DNA from: a virus
Virus record (IMG/VR): IMGVR_UViG_3300034121_000924
Location: 1 to 20,590 of that record
Reading direction: 5' to 3' (one strand)
DNA length: 20,590 nt
Both the position numbers and the translations under genes were made by a program. How positions within the stretch are numbered: position 1 is the first letter of the stretch; each line of letters opens with the position of its first letter. Positions 7,294 to 14,366 of the stretch are shown here, in pieces. The notes beneath the pieces are model-generated. The model worked only from the letters and a program-made list of their open reading frames with translations, did not search any database and was not told the DNA's origin.

Positions 7294-7447
7294 TGTAAGG
7301 CTCCTTAGTTGAGAACTCAATTGTGTTGACTAGCTTACGAAGATCACCTACACTAATACCTACTACTTCGTTATCCTGTCGAGGAAAAGACTCCTGATCA
7401 AACAGCTTACTTTTAATTTGTTGTAAGAAGTAATTAGTTAACCTCAT
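7235..7447 (-). CDS. Hypothetical protein (70 aa)
   Basis: I do not recognise this protein. It starts at an ATG with AAGGA nine bases upstream and overlaps the GIY-YIG gene by 14 nt. An amphipathic N-terminus (LTNYFLQQIKSKLFDQ) is followed by VVGISVGDLRKLVNTIEF. The last 20 codons lie over the start of the FGDN gene in another frame (59-nt overlap), which is long for this genome and lowers confidence slightly, but the good ribosome binding site and the otherwise empty space argue that it is real. Confidence 0.6.
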   Translation of the reverse strand: MRLTNYFLQQIKSKLFDQESFPRQDNEVVGISVGDLRKLVNTIEFSTKEPYNADKYSKGLYETTSLIEQG

Positions 7448-7877
7448 AACTGTATTTCCTTGTGTAATACTTTAGTCTTTTTTTGTGTCGTTCAGTAACT
7501 GGTTCTGTTACTTTCCACGTAACTTTGTCAATAAAACGATTCATATACTCCTCATTCTTACTGGGAGTCTCAGAGACAACTTGACTCCAAGTTTCTGCAA
7601 AACTTAGTCCACCAACAGTGTAGTACTGTTCTAAGATAATAAAGGCGAATTTATCTTCTCCTTTTTCCTTGATCAACTTTTGTAAATAAGTGCTAGAGCT
7701 AGAGTAAGTTTTCCAATTACTCTCTTTTCCTTTGTTAAGTTTACCTCTACCAGAAAAGTTCTTTTTTCCAATATACTTTTGTTTTGTTTCAGTATCGACT
7801 ATTAAGTACACGAAGCCTACAGCGACTTCAGGTTCTAGTTCTAAACCTGCGCTATACCAATGGCCTGTACTACTCAT
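7434..7877 (-). CDS. GIY-YIG family endonuclease
   Basis: A 147-residue nuclease. The GIY part is GFVYLIVDTETKQ and the YIG part KYIGKKNFSGRGK, followed by WKTYSSSSTYLQKLIKEKG and FAFIILEQYYTVGG, the phage Seg-like pattern. A downstream Glu-rich segment and YMNRFI supply the likely catalytic Glu and Asn. It could be a homing endonuclease or a phage recombination/DNA-degradation nuclease. Its place within the replication block, where no T7 gp3-type endonuclease I was seen, makes the second role worth considering; this is inference. Just upstream is an 8-codon ORF (7870-7896) starting at the ATGA stop of the previous gene and ending over this start. Confidence 0.75.
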   Translation of the reverse strand: MSSTGHWYSAGLELEPEVAVGFVYLIVDTETKQKYIGKKNFSGRGKLNKGKESNWKTYSSSSTYLQKLIKEKGEDKFAFIILEQYYTVGGLSFAETWSQVVSETPSKNEEYMNRFIDKVTWKVTEPVTERHKKRLKYYTRKYSYEVN

Positions 7878-7892
7878 TCACCTTTTGTTTAG

Positions 7893-8087
7893 TCATAGTA
7901 ATTCCTCTACTAATTTTTTCCAATAATACAACTCCGCTTTTTCAAAGTTGTTAAAAGTTTTAGAGTGGTAAAACCTGTTAAGGTCCCACAACTCTACTTT
8001 ATAACTTACAGCTTTTGAGTCTGTATCCTTTTGTCTAGTAACACTAGCATACGATCCATTGTTTAACTTGAACTCAAGCACGATCAT
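7893..8087 (-). CDS. Hypothetical protein (64 aa)
   Basis: I do not recognise this protein. It seems to be beta-rich (EFKLNNGSYASVTRQ, SYKVELWDLNRFYHS) followed by a helix (FEKAELYYWKKLVEELL), a simple sheet-plus-helix fold. The ATG at 8087 overlaps the exonuclease end by 14 nt without its own clear ribosome binding site, so coupled translation is likely. Confidence 0.65.
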   Translation of the reverse strand: MIVLEFKLNNGSYASVTRQKDTDSKAVSYKVELWDLNRFYHSKTFNNFEKAELYYWKKLVEELL

Positions 8088-8805
8088 TTAGGAACTTTTC
8101 CTTAAACTTTTCTAGAGTGAACCAATCGTAATCTTTACGCTGTAACCAAAGCAACTTTCCATTAGCAATAAAATAGTTCTCCCACTCTTCTCCATAAACT
8201 AGAAAGTAGCTATCTAACACAAGGTTAGCAGCTTCTTTAACAGTACCGACAGAAGAAATAATAGTCTCTGCCTTGATAGGTCCATACTTAGGTAACCCTG
8301 GGATTTTATCCATACTATCACCCATCAACAACTGCTTCAAAAAGAACAAGTCTGCTTGTTGTTGGTTTACAATATAGTACCTTTCCCTATGTAGCTTAGG
8401 GTTATAGTGTATGCCCTCTAGCTGATCCATATCCTTGTCTACAGTTACAATAACAGACTGGTTACCTAGTTGCTGACTAAGAATACCTAGCAAGTCATCT
8501 GCTTCAATGTTGTCTGCTACTACTACGTTATCTAGGCCATAGAGATACTCTTTAACTTTTTTAAAGTGTTCAGGTCGTTCTCCTCTGCCTTTAACTCGCA
8601 TAGCAGTTTGTTTGTAGTCAGAGTACAAGTCGTCACGATAGTTTTTACCATCAGGAGGACCTACTGCAATGATCGACTCATTACAGTAAGCGTAGTCAGT
8701 GTAATCTTCAATGTTTTTATGAAGCTTAATCAGAGCATCTTTCTCATTGGTGGTTTCCCAAAGAGTAGCGTGAAGTAGTACATCACCATCAATTAACGCT
8801 ATCAA
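8074..8805 (-). CDS. 5'-3' exonuclease (FEN family, T7 gp6-like role)
   Basis: A 243-residue FEN-type nuclease that would remove RNA primers and degrade DNA 5' to 3'. Metal-binding acids are in order: ALIDGDVL (D6, D8), NIEADDLL (E101, D103, D104), TVDKDMDQL (D123, D125) and GDSMDKIPGLPKYGP (D163, D166) with the helix-three-turn-helix that follows. NYRDDLYSDYKQTAMR matches the helical arch/clamp basic region. The N-terminal D6 and D8 must be included, and the only possible start codon before them and after an in-frame stop is TTG at 8805 (GAACTTGATAG), overlapping the previous gene by 17 nt. Confidence 0.93.
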   Translation of the reverse strand: MIALIDGDVLLHATLWETTNEKDALIKLHKNIEDYTDYAYCNESIIAVGPPDGKNYRDDLYSDYKQTAMRVKGRGERPEHFKKVKEYLYGLDNVVVADNIEADDLLGILSQQLGNQSVIVTVDKDMDQLEGIHYNPKLHRERYYIVNQQQADLFFLKQLLMGDSMDKIPGLPKYGPIKAETIISSVGTVKEAANLVLDSYFLVYGEEWENYFIANGKLLWLQRKDYDWFTLEKFKEKFLNDRA

Positions 8806-9196
8806 GTTCTTCTACTACCTCCAAACTAAAGTCGATCGGAATACGAGCTTCTAGCTTAGCCATCAAGTTACCGATACCAATGACTAGGTGTTTACCTTTA
8901 GTAAACTTATCAGCGTCAAGCTCAATCTCTAGCTTACAGTCATACAACATTACATCTTGCAGCACTACATACTGTTGTAGCTCTCTAGGTAGCAAGTCTA
9001 GGTTGTCTGCAAGGAAGTCACAAAGATCAAAGTATTTTTCATCAGAAATAAACTCTTTACCTTGTAGCTTACAGTACTTGTCAAAATGGTAAAAAAGGAG
9101 TGCATGTTCAATACACCCCAACTTTAAAGACTTGTCTAGTTCTTTTTCATACTCTTTCTTTGAGTAGGACTCATTATAAGTAACTTTACTTGACAT
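8789..9196 (-). CDS. Hypothetical protein (135 aa)
   Basis: I do not recognise this protein. It is helical and acidic, with several aromatic and Leu-rich segments (CIEHALLFYHFDKYCKL, FDLCDFLADNLDLLP, QQYVVLQDVMLYDCKLEIELD) and a C-terminal KHLVIGIGNLMAKLEARIPIDF. The ATG at 9196 is favoured over a GTG at 9202; both fall in the end of the upstream gene. Its location directly before the 5'-3' exonuclease suggests a replication accessory role, which is inference only. Confidence 0.75.
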   Translation of the reverse strand: MSSKVTYNESYSKKEYEKELDKSLKLGCIEHALLFYHFDKYCKLQGKEFISDEKYFDLCDFLADNLDLLPRELQQYVVLQDVMLYDCKLEIELDADKFTKGKHLVIGIGNLMAKLEARIPIDFSLEVVEELDSVN

Positions 9197-9527
9197 TTGC
9201 ACGTACCATTGCTAAGAGAACATCTTCTGTGTGTTTAGTATTAGCCGACAGACTGTAGCGACGATCGTTCCAAATGTCCCAACGATCTAGTCCTGTATGA
9301 CTCCAAGTAAATTTGTTTTTGTGAGTTATATGTCGCAAAATGTAGCGTGGATTTTTTCCGTCAGAATAGGCTTTAGTTAAAAACGCTCGGACTACAGGTA
9401 AGTCTAGAGTTACTTTGACATTGTAACTATCGATTTTATATTTACTATAAAGAGTCAAAATACCTTTATCAAGGTTTAAACGACCATCTTTACCTTGGAA
9501 CGGTGTACGTAGTGTATTATAAGCCAT
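9186..9527 (-). CDS. Hypothetical protein (113 aa)
   Basis: I do not recognise this protein. It is basic and rich in Tyr, Arg and Lys (ILTLYSKYKIDSYNVKVTLDLP, PRYILRHITHKNKFTWSHT, RWDIWNDRRYSLSANTKH). Conserved-looking Trp and His residues could bind nucleic acid, but no motif is diagnostic. ATG with AGAGGATAACTA upstream is a good start. It overlaps the next gene by about 11 nt. Confidence 0.75.
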   Translation of the reverse strand: MAYNTLRTPFQGKDGRLNLDKGILTLYSKYKIDSYNVKVTLDLPVVRAFLTKAYSDGKNPRYILRHITHKNKFTWSHTGLDRWDIWNDRRYSLSANTKHTEDVLLAMVRANVK

Positions 9528-9537
9528 TAGTTATCCT

Positions 9538-9720
9538 CTATACTTTATAGTAGTCTGTTTCTTGGATTGCAGAAAAGTAAGCTTGTGCTACTTTGTCGTT
9601 AGGGAAGTTTTTTGTTTCAGGACCGTCTGCGAGTACTTCTACCCAAGCATAAGTTACCCAGTTTTCAGGAGGGTCATACTGTGCTTCTTCTTTGAAGAGA
9701 GTATACTCTTCTTGACTCAT
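9538..9720 (-). CDS. Hypothetical protein (60 aa)
   Basis: I do not recognise this acidic protein. It carries PPENWVTYAWVEVLADGPE and ends FSAIQETDYYKV. The ATG at 9720 gives MSQEEYTLF...; the frame is open to a TTG at 9735, which would add five residues and overlap the previous gene by 8 nt. The true start is uncertain. Its coding frame is supported mainly by fit between neighbours. Confidence 0.6.
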   Translation of the reverse strand: MSQEEYTLFKEEAQYDPPENWVTYAWVEVLADGPETKNFPNDKVAQAYFSAIQETDYYKV

Positions 9721-9727
9721 ACCATAC

Positions 9728-9928
9728 TTAGACAAGCTTGTAAACCGTATTCATAGTAGTAACAAACGCCCCTTCTTTTGTGATTTCAATTGAGTTAACC
9801 TTGCTGGTAGTGACTAACGTTCCATCTTGGAAACGAGCAGCCTTGTCATTGTAGATACAACCTACCATACTCTTACCAATCATAGCTGAATCTCTAATAA
9901 TAAGCAATTCAGCATCAATGTGTCTCAT
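9728..9928 (-). CDS. Hypothetical protein (66 aa)
   Basis: A small beta-rich protein with the pattern GCIYNDKAARFQDGTLVTTSKV and a C-terminal FVTTMNTVYKLV. I recall similar small proteins next to replication genes in other phages but no known function. I prefer the ATG at 9928 (GGAAAG upstream, 14-nt overlap with the DNA polymerase end). An upstream ATG at 9958 and a TTG at 9976 would overlap the polymerase more. Confidence 0.65.
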   Translation of the reverse strand: MRHIDAELLIIRDSAMIGKSMVGCIYNDKAARFQDGTLVTTSKVNSIEITKEGAFVTTMNTVYKLV

Positions 9929-11783
9929 ACCAATTCTTTCCAATAGCTGCGGAACCATCCATGATGACAGCTCCAAATTGTTTAGGTGCTTCTTTAAAGG
10001 CTTTGATAGCTAGCTCTTTTGCTGCTTCGGCCTGATCTTCTCTTACTTCGAACTGCAACTCGTCATGGTATACAATCAAAGGTTGCCAGTCAAAGCCTCC
10101 TTCATCTAACTCTTCTTGCAACTGAGTTACAGCTGCAGCAACAGTAATCTTCTCAAAAGACTGTAGTAGATAGTTCAGAGCTAGTCGCTTGCCTTCCATG
10201 AAGATAGGACGACCGTCTAAAGCCATAATATAACCTTTTCCAGTTTTAGACTGAGTAGCTTCAAACATCTTTTCTAGCTTAGTAACTAGCTCATTCAATC
10301 CCGGAATTTTCTTTAGGAACTCATCCTTAATCTTTTGACCAATCGTAGTATCTCGACGACCTGTAACGATCAAGGCAAGTTTGCCTGCTCCACCTGCGAA
10401 AATCAGTGCGTAAAAGAAAGCCTTAGCACGTTTTCTTCCGTCTGGGCCCATAGGACCTACAATAGACTCAAGAATCTTTCGGTTGAAATCATGGATGTCA
10501 CCTGTACAAATTGCTTCTGTATAAGCAGCGTTATTTAGATAGTGTGCAAGAGCACGGTTTTGGTTACCCTTAGAGTCAGCTCCAACAATAACGTAGCCGG
10601 GTCTACTCGAGAACAAAGAACGTATCTCAGGGCCAAAGGTAGCATCTGCTGACGGAATGTTAGCAATTACAGCATGCCTAGAACGAGCAGTAGGTGTTCC
10701 AATAACAAAACAGTCACCATGAATTTTATTTTGGTCTGTTAAGTTTTCTTCCATCCAAGTTTTAAGAATAGAGTGTCTAGAGCGAAGAGTATAGAACTCG
10801 TTAATCATTGCCCCTACTTCGCCTAGTGGTTCAAGAGAAGCTTCAGTCAACTTAGGACTAGACTTAACTAGTGCTCCTTTACCATCTTTGACATAGTTCC
10901 ATTCGTCAGGCTCCCAACCTAGTTCATAAAGAAGAGTCTTGACTGACTCCATAGAACCGATATCTGGTTGTACTAGCTCTACTCTACAGTAGTCTCCCCA
11001 CACAGGACGATCTTCTTCTTGACCTCTAGCAGGATCTATCTCAAACCAACCAGCAGTTCTTACTGCATAGTTTCCTGTTTTAATCCAAGCAGGAGACTTA
11101 AACTCAGGGTCACGATCTAGCTGAGTTAACTTAGTTTTTAACTTAGGGTTAATAGTTTGCTCAATTAGCCTCATCTTTTCTTCTAGTTGGTTTCTAACCT
11201 CTTTTGCTTTTACAACATCAAAAGGCCAACCATGAAGGACAGAACGCCCCACAAAGCGGGAAGTTCCATGTTCTACTTTTATTCCTAGTTTTAAAGTCTC
11301 TTTGTTTTTACGAGAGTTCAACTCTGCTAGTAGGTAGTTATAAACTTTAACGTTTAACTTAACATCTACTACACAACGGTTACGCATCTCAGGGCTATAC
11401 TGAGACCAGTTATTGTGTTCTACTTTTGGATAACCAAAAAAGTCACCCCAAACTTTGAGGCTATGCCCAAATCCAAAACGTTTATAGTTAAGGACTTGGG
11501 ACATAACCATAGTGTCTACTAGCTTTTGACTAGACTTAGGTTTCCACCCAAGTAGTTTTTCAAGAATTAAAATGTCATACATTAAAATGTGATGACCAGC
11601 CAGCAAACGGCAGGAGTCTAGGAAAGCAGGAAGTTCTTTTAAAGGTCTAGCAGTCTTGTCTTCATCCGAAAAAACGGTCTGTTCACCTGTGTTAAGATCT
11701 TCTGCTACAAAAATCCAAATAGTAGTTGCCTCATGTAAGAGACCGTCTGTCTCGAGGTCAAACACTATAGACTTAGGCTGCAA
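9915..11783 (-). CDS. DNA polymerase, family A (T7 gp5-like)
   Basis: A 622-residue replicative polymerase with proofreading domain. Exonuclease motifs: FDLETDGL (D9, E11), MYDILILEKLL (D70) and CVVDVKLNVKVY (D140). Polymerase motif A is VGADSKGNQNRALAHY (D403), motif B RKRAKAFFYALIF (R450, K454, Y458) and motif C VYHDELQFEV (H573, D574). It is about 80 residues shorter than T7 gp5, about the size of the thioredoxin-binding insertion, so a host thioredoxin clamp may be lacking (inference). Motif A has Gln at 408, where T7 and E. coli Pol I have Glu. There is no ATG near the start: TTG at 11783 is the first candidate after an in-frame stop, and GTG at 11765 is the alternative. Confidence 0.96.
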   Translation of the reverse strand: MQPKSIVFDLETDGLLHEATTIWIFVAEDLNTGEQTVFSDEDKTARPLKELPAFLDSCRLLAGHHILMYDILILEKLLGWKPKSSQKLVDTMVMSQVLNYKRFGFGHSLKVWGDFFGYPKVEHNNWSQYSPEMRNRCVVDVKLNVKVYNYLLAELNSRKNKETLKLGIKVEHGTSRFVGRSVLHGWPFDVVKAKEVRNQLEEKMRLIEQTINPKLKTKLTQLDRDPEFKSPAWIKTGNYAVRTAGWFEIDPARGQEEDRPVWGDYCRVELVQPDIGSMESVKTLLYELGWEPDEWNYVKDGKGALVKSSPKLTEASLEPLGEVGAMINEFYTLRSRHSILKTWMEENLTDQNKIHGDCFVIGTPTARSRHAVIANIPSADATFGPEIRSLFSSRPGYVIVGADSKGNQNRALAHYLNNAAYTEAICTGDIHDFNRKILESIVGPMGPDGRKRAKAFFYALIFAGGAGKLALIVTGRRDTTIGQKIKDEFLKKIPGLNELVTKLEKMFEATQSKTGKGYIMALDGRPIFMEGKRLALNYLLQSFEKITVAAAVTQLQEELDEGGFDWQPLIVYHDELQFEVREDQAEAAKELAIKAFKEAPKQFGAVIMDGSAAIGKNWYETH

Positions 11784-11964
11784 TGTAACCTACAATCTTA
11801 AACTTCTCTGAGCTAATAGAGCGCAGTTGGTTTACCAGAATTTTAGCCGTACCTTGGATATAAGGACCCTCAGGAAAACCTAGCTGACGTAGGAAAGGAC
11901 CACTATAACCTGTACCACCATTATAGTTATCTCGTTCACGAATAACGACAAACTTTTCTAACAT
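11773..11964 (-). CDS. Hypothetical protein (63 aa)
   Basis: I do not recognise this protein. It has a central Gly-rich segment (NYNGGTGYSGPFLRQLGFPEGPY) and a basic C-terminal part (LVNQLRSISSEKFKIVGYIAA). ATG at 11964 with GGAG upstream is a good start. It overlaps the DNA polymerase TTG start by 11 nt, so it may help feed ribosomes to the weak polymerase start. Confidence 0.7.
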   Translation of the reverse strand: MLEKFVVIRERDNYNGGTGYSGPFLRQLGFPEGPYIQGTAKILVNQLRSISSEKFKIVGYIAA

Positions 11965-11966
11965 TT

Positions 11967-12830
11967 TTATACTTCTCCGAGTACTTGCACAACTTTATCT
12001 AAATCCATTTTGTTCTCAGTAGAACACATGTCTAGAATCAATTGTAACGTTTTATTTTCAATACCATAAATACCAAGAAGTTCTTCTTCTAGAACTTTTC
12101 GGTTAGACCAGTCAATCTTAGAAGCTGTAACAGCTAAAGAGAGTAACGAGGAAGGACTAATACCCCAACCTCGTTTAATAAACTTATTCAATCGACTAAT
12201 AGCCGACAAGACGAAACGAGTGTTTCCTGTGTAGATTAACTCATTTTTAGCAATAGACTCTTGGCTACGACCAGTGTAGACTAGGCTACCAAGTAATAAC
12301 CCTTGTGGCTTAGGTCTCCAATAAACTTTACAATGTTCATAGTCAAAAGTAGAGAACACGTCTTCTGGTTCACCAATGAACCTAAAGATTACTTGAACGC
12401 CATTAGAAAGAGTGATAGCATTCTTAGAAAGGTATACAGGTTGTAACTTACCTTTGCTTTTTTGTTTTTTACAAAGCTGATTGAAGTTGTCAATAATGTC
12501 TTCAATAGGTAGAGTCATCCTATCAGGTTGCGTGAAAGAAAGTACCCCTTTGCTAATCTTTGGATTAACTTCATCTACTTCAGTTATCAACTGTAGTGTA
12601 TCACCTCCTTGAATTCGTCTCAAGAATGTGTTTACTAGACTTCTGGCAGAGGCAGCAGTAGTTACAAACAAGTCATAGTCTTTGATTTTTTCTTCCTTAG
12701 TTACAGAAAGAATAGCACCACCAGCGATGAAGCTATTACAAAGAATATTTTCATTATACTGTTTTGGAGTTAAGTCTAATTCGTTAAGTCTTGCTTCACA
12801 AAGATTATTTACTGTTCGTACTAAACTCAT
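11967..12830 (-). CDS. Nucleotidyltransferase-like phage protein
   Basis: A 287-residue protein with the polymerase-beta-type signature FIAGGAILS (G37, G38) followed by IKDYDLFV (D51, D53), the usual helix-turn and D-x-D metal site of nucleotidyltransferases. A further conserved acid may be in VFSTFDYEHCKVYW. The C-terminal half is helical (RFVLSAISRLNKFIKRGW). I know similar proteins in phage replication regions, but the substrate (nucleic acid end, small molecule, antibiotic or protein) is not known. ATG with AGGAAG upstream; the start overlaps the DUF3310-like stop by 4 nt. Confidence 0.75.
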   Translation of the reverse strand: MSLVRTVNNLCEARLNELDLTPKQYNENILCNSFIAGGAILSVTKEEKIKDYDLFVTTAASARSLVNTFLRRIQGGDTLQLITEVDEVNPKISKGVLSFTQPDRMTLPIEDIIDNFNQLCKKQKSKGKLQPVYLSKNAITLSNGVQVIFRFIGEPEDVFSTFDYEHCKVYWRPKPQGLLLGSLVYTGRSQESIAKNELIYTGNTRFVLSAISRLNKFIKRGWGISPSSLLSLAVTASKIDWSNRKVLEEELLGIYGIENKTLQLILDMCSTENKMDLDKVVQVLGEV

Positions 12831-13105
12831 TTTTTCTTCCTAGCAAAGAAATTACGTAGATAGTTAACATACCAGCCAGCTTTGCCTAGCTCTTGTACTT
12901 CATCGTCCTTACCACCTAAACGTAGTAAGTACTTCCAAGCTTGTCCTTTTAAGTGTCCTTTAAATTCTTCAGGAGTCATCATAAACTCCATTACTTCAAT
13001 GTACTGTAAACTGACAGAACCGTCAGGTAAAGTTAACTCTTTAACACGATTTGCAGGAATGACTAGCACACCTTGATAGTGTTTAGGGTTAATGGCATCA
13101 CTCAT
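12827..13105 (-). CDS. DUF3310-like phage protein (T7 gp1.7-type C-terminal domain)
   Basis: A 92-residue protein matching the DUF3310 pattern: NPKHYQG at the N-terminus, IEVMEF, then FKGHLKGQAWKYLLRLGGKD and LGKAGWYVNYL. I recall the family from T7 gp1.7, described as a nucleotide kinase, but that assignment is from memory and this short form may lack catalysis. The neighbourhood of a deoxyribosyltransferase-like gene fits nucleotide metabolism. ATG at 13105 with GGAG upstream, overlapping the previous gene by 4 nt. Confidence 0.8.
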   Translation of the reverse strand: MSDAINPKHYQGVLVIPANRVKELTLPDGSVSLQYIEVMEFMMTPEEFKGHLKGQAWKYLLRLGGKDDEVQELGKAGWYVNYLRNFFARKKK

Positions 13106-13359
13106 TTTCTTACTCCAACTCTGTCTACTACGGTATGTATAAACTCGTTTAACTCACCGGGATCATCTGTTTCCCAAACTAAATTAGAAGAGAGATGTTT
13201 AACTTTAACAGTCATTGTATCTAAACTAGGATTACTCTTAAGTACTTTCTTAAAAAATCTTTCAGCACTAGAAGGGTCGAAAGTAATACGATTAGGTCCT
13301 TTGTTGTAGTCTAGATGAATACTAAATTCCCATTTTGCAGAACTTCGTTTTAATGTCAT
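13102..13359 (-). CDS. Hypothetical protein (85 aa)
   Basis: I do not recognise this protein. It appears to be an alpha/beta small protein (SAKWEFSIHLDYNKGPNRITF, then SAERFFKKVLKSNPSLDTMTVKVKHL). No catalytic motif is seen. ATG at 13359 with AGGTAG upstream; the stop overlaps the DUF3310-like start by 4 nt. Confidence 0.75.
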   Translation of the reverse strand: MTLKRSSAKWEFSIHLDYNKGPNRITFDPSSAERFFKKVLKSNPSLDTMTVKVKHLSSNLVWETDDPGELNEFIHTVVDRVGVRK

Positions 13360-13362
13360 TTA

Positions 13363-13773
13363 CTACCTGTAATAAGCTAAGGTTGCTTCTAAAGCTTCAT
13401 CTAAACTATGGTATACCTCGGTTGATAACGCTTCGATGAAGGGATGATGGAAACCTTCTTCAATAACAGTAATAATAGGTTTTCCTTGCTGAGAAGCAAG
13501 AGCTAACTCCATTACCGACCCCCAAGCCTTACCTGCACCTCTTTCTTTTAAGTTCACTAGTAGCGTACTAGAGACTGCAATGTCATTCATGTCTAACTGA
13601 ACAATACGGTTAGCTAGGTTAGTTGAGAAGACTTCATCATGGAACTTCTTACGCCTAGTTGGATCTTTAACTCCAATAGAGTGTACTGCAAAGAAGTCAG
13701 TGGCAGTTTCCCGCCACTTTGTTGCTTCTTCAGTACTGATACCTTCCATTGGTCCGCAAAGGTAGACAGTCAT
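13363..13773 (-). CDS. Nucleoside 2-deoxyribosyltransferase-like protein
   Basis: A 136-residue member of the nucleoside 2-deoxyribosyltransferase-like superfamily. Motifs are VYLCGPMEG at the N-terminus, VQLDMNDIAVSSTLLVNL in the middle (D61, D64) and GSVMELALASQQGKPII (E89 as the likely catalytic Glu). Known relatives swap or remove bases from deoxynucleosides or deoxynucleotides, so it may recycle nucleotides during infection. ATG with AAGGAG upstream. It follows SSB closely and leads the nucleotide-metabolism cluster. Confidence 0.82.
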   Translation of the reverse strand: MTVYLCGPMEGISTEEATKWRETATDFFAVHSIGVKDPTRRKKFHDEVFSTNLANRIVQLDMNDIAVSSTLLVNLKERGAGKAWGSVMELALASQQGKPIITVIEEGFHHPFIEALSTEVYHSLDEALEATLAYYR

Positions 13774-13783
13774 TTAGTTCTCC

Positions 13784-14284
13784 TTAGTAAGGATCATTTT
13801 CATTAGCAGCGTTGTTTGGCTCTACTACTTCAAAGTTATCACTTAGTTCAAACTCATCTTCAGCACGAGCTTCGTACTTAAGCAACCTTGTAACTTGAAT
13901 ACCCTTTAGCGTACGGCTAGACTTGTCGTCTTTAACATAGAAACTTACGTTAGCGATAGAACCATTACCAACAGTATTTGGGTCTAGCGGGGTTCCATCT
14001 GCTAAAATAACATTTACAGGTTTATTTGGTTTTGTTAGATCTTCGTTACCATCAGTACCTGAGCTGTAGGCATAGCGAGAAATACTAGTTTTGTAAACTA
14101 CTTTGTCGTCTACTTCCATTGGAGAGAACTTAAAGCCATGTTCTTTTTCAAGACTCTCTTTTACTTTCTTGTCTTTAACACGAAGTTGAATTGAGAACTT
14201 AGCGGGACCTTTGCCCTGATAACGCTCAGGCTTTGAAGGATCGCACTTAACCCAATGAATTTCGACGTTATTGATAATAGCCAT
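13784..14284 (-). CDS. Single-stranded DNA-binding protein (DUF2815-like)
   Basis: A 166-residue protein in the position of T7 gp2.5. The core KFSIQLRVKDKK...FKFSPMEVDDK, the segment ADGTPLDPNTVGNGSIANVSFYV and GIQVTRLLKYEAR fit the DUF2815/phage SSB type by eye. The C-terminus is acidic (EDEFELSDNFEVVEP...) and ends in an aromatic residue (NDPY), like gp2.5, whose acidic tail with terminal aromatic contacts other replication proteins. The ATG at 14284 follows an A12 tract and AAGGA. It binds ssDNA at the fork. Family assignment is moderate; the SSB role also rests on context. Confidence 0.78.
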   Translation of the reverse strand: MAIINNVEIHWVKCDPSKPERYQGKGPAKFSIQLRVKDKKVKESLEKEHGFKFSPMEVDDKVVYKTSISRYAYSSGTDGNEDLTKPNKPVNVILADGTPLDPNTVGNGSIANVSFYVKDDKSSRTLKGIQVTRLLKYEARAEDEFELSDNFEVVEPNNAANENDPY

Positions 14285-14294
14285 TAGACATTCC

Positions 14295-14306
14295 TTTTTT
14301 TTTTTT
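14295..14306 (-). promoter_or_regulatory. A12 tract ahead of the SSB ribosome binding site
   Basis: On the minus strand twelve consecutive A residues are followed by GGAATGTCTA and the SSB start codon. The same A12-GGA arrangement occurs at 18372-18383. An A-rich leader before the Shine-Dalgarno sequence may enhance translation, and the run could also promote polymerase slippage. No consensus promoter could be identified here. Confidence 0.45.
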
Positions 14307-14325
14307 CATACAATTTTTAGACAAA

Positions 14326-14346
14326 CAGAGGGTTTTCAGCCTTCTG
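14326..14346 (-). terminator. Possible weak hairpin after the RNA polymerase gene
   Basis: In the 82-bp gap between the RNA polymerase stop and SSB, the minus strand reads CAGAAGG-CTGAAAA-CCCTCTG, a seven-base stem with one mismatch, followed by TTTGTCT. It may be a weak terminator or a processing site; the T-tract is poor. Confidence 0.3.
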
Positions 14347-14366
14347 CTTTAATGCTAAGAGGTGGT

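Noticed and set aside
7294-7320. Upstream extension of the FGDN gene to 7320
   Set aside because: The ATG at 7293 has AAGGAG at ideal spacing and the extension only lengthens the overlap.
7732-7926. Plus-strand ORF over the GIY-YIG start, and other plus-strand ORFs (8566-8778, 8880-9092, 9562-9756, 10335-10538, 12882-13076, 13073-13309, 14271-14456, 14976-15314)
   Set aside because: All are antisense to well-supported genes and lack ribosome binding sites or recognisable motifs.
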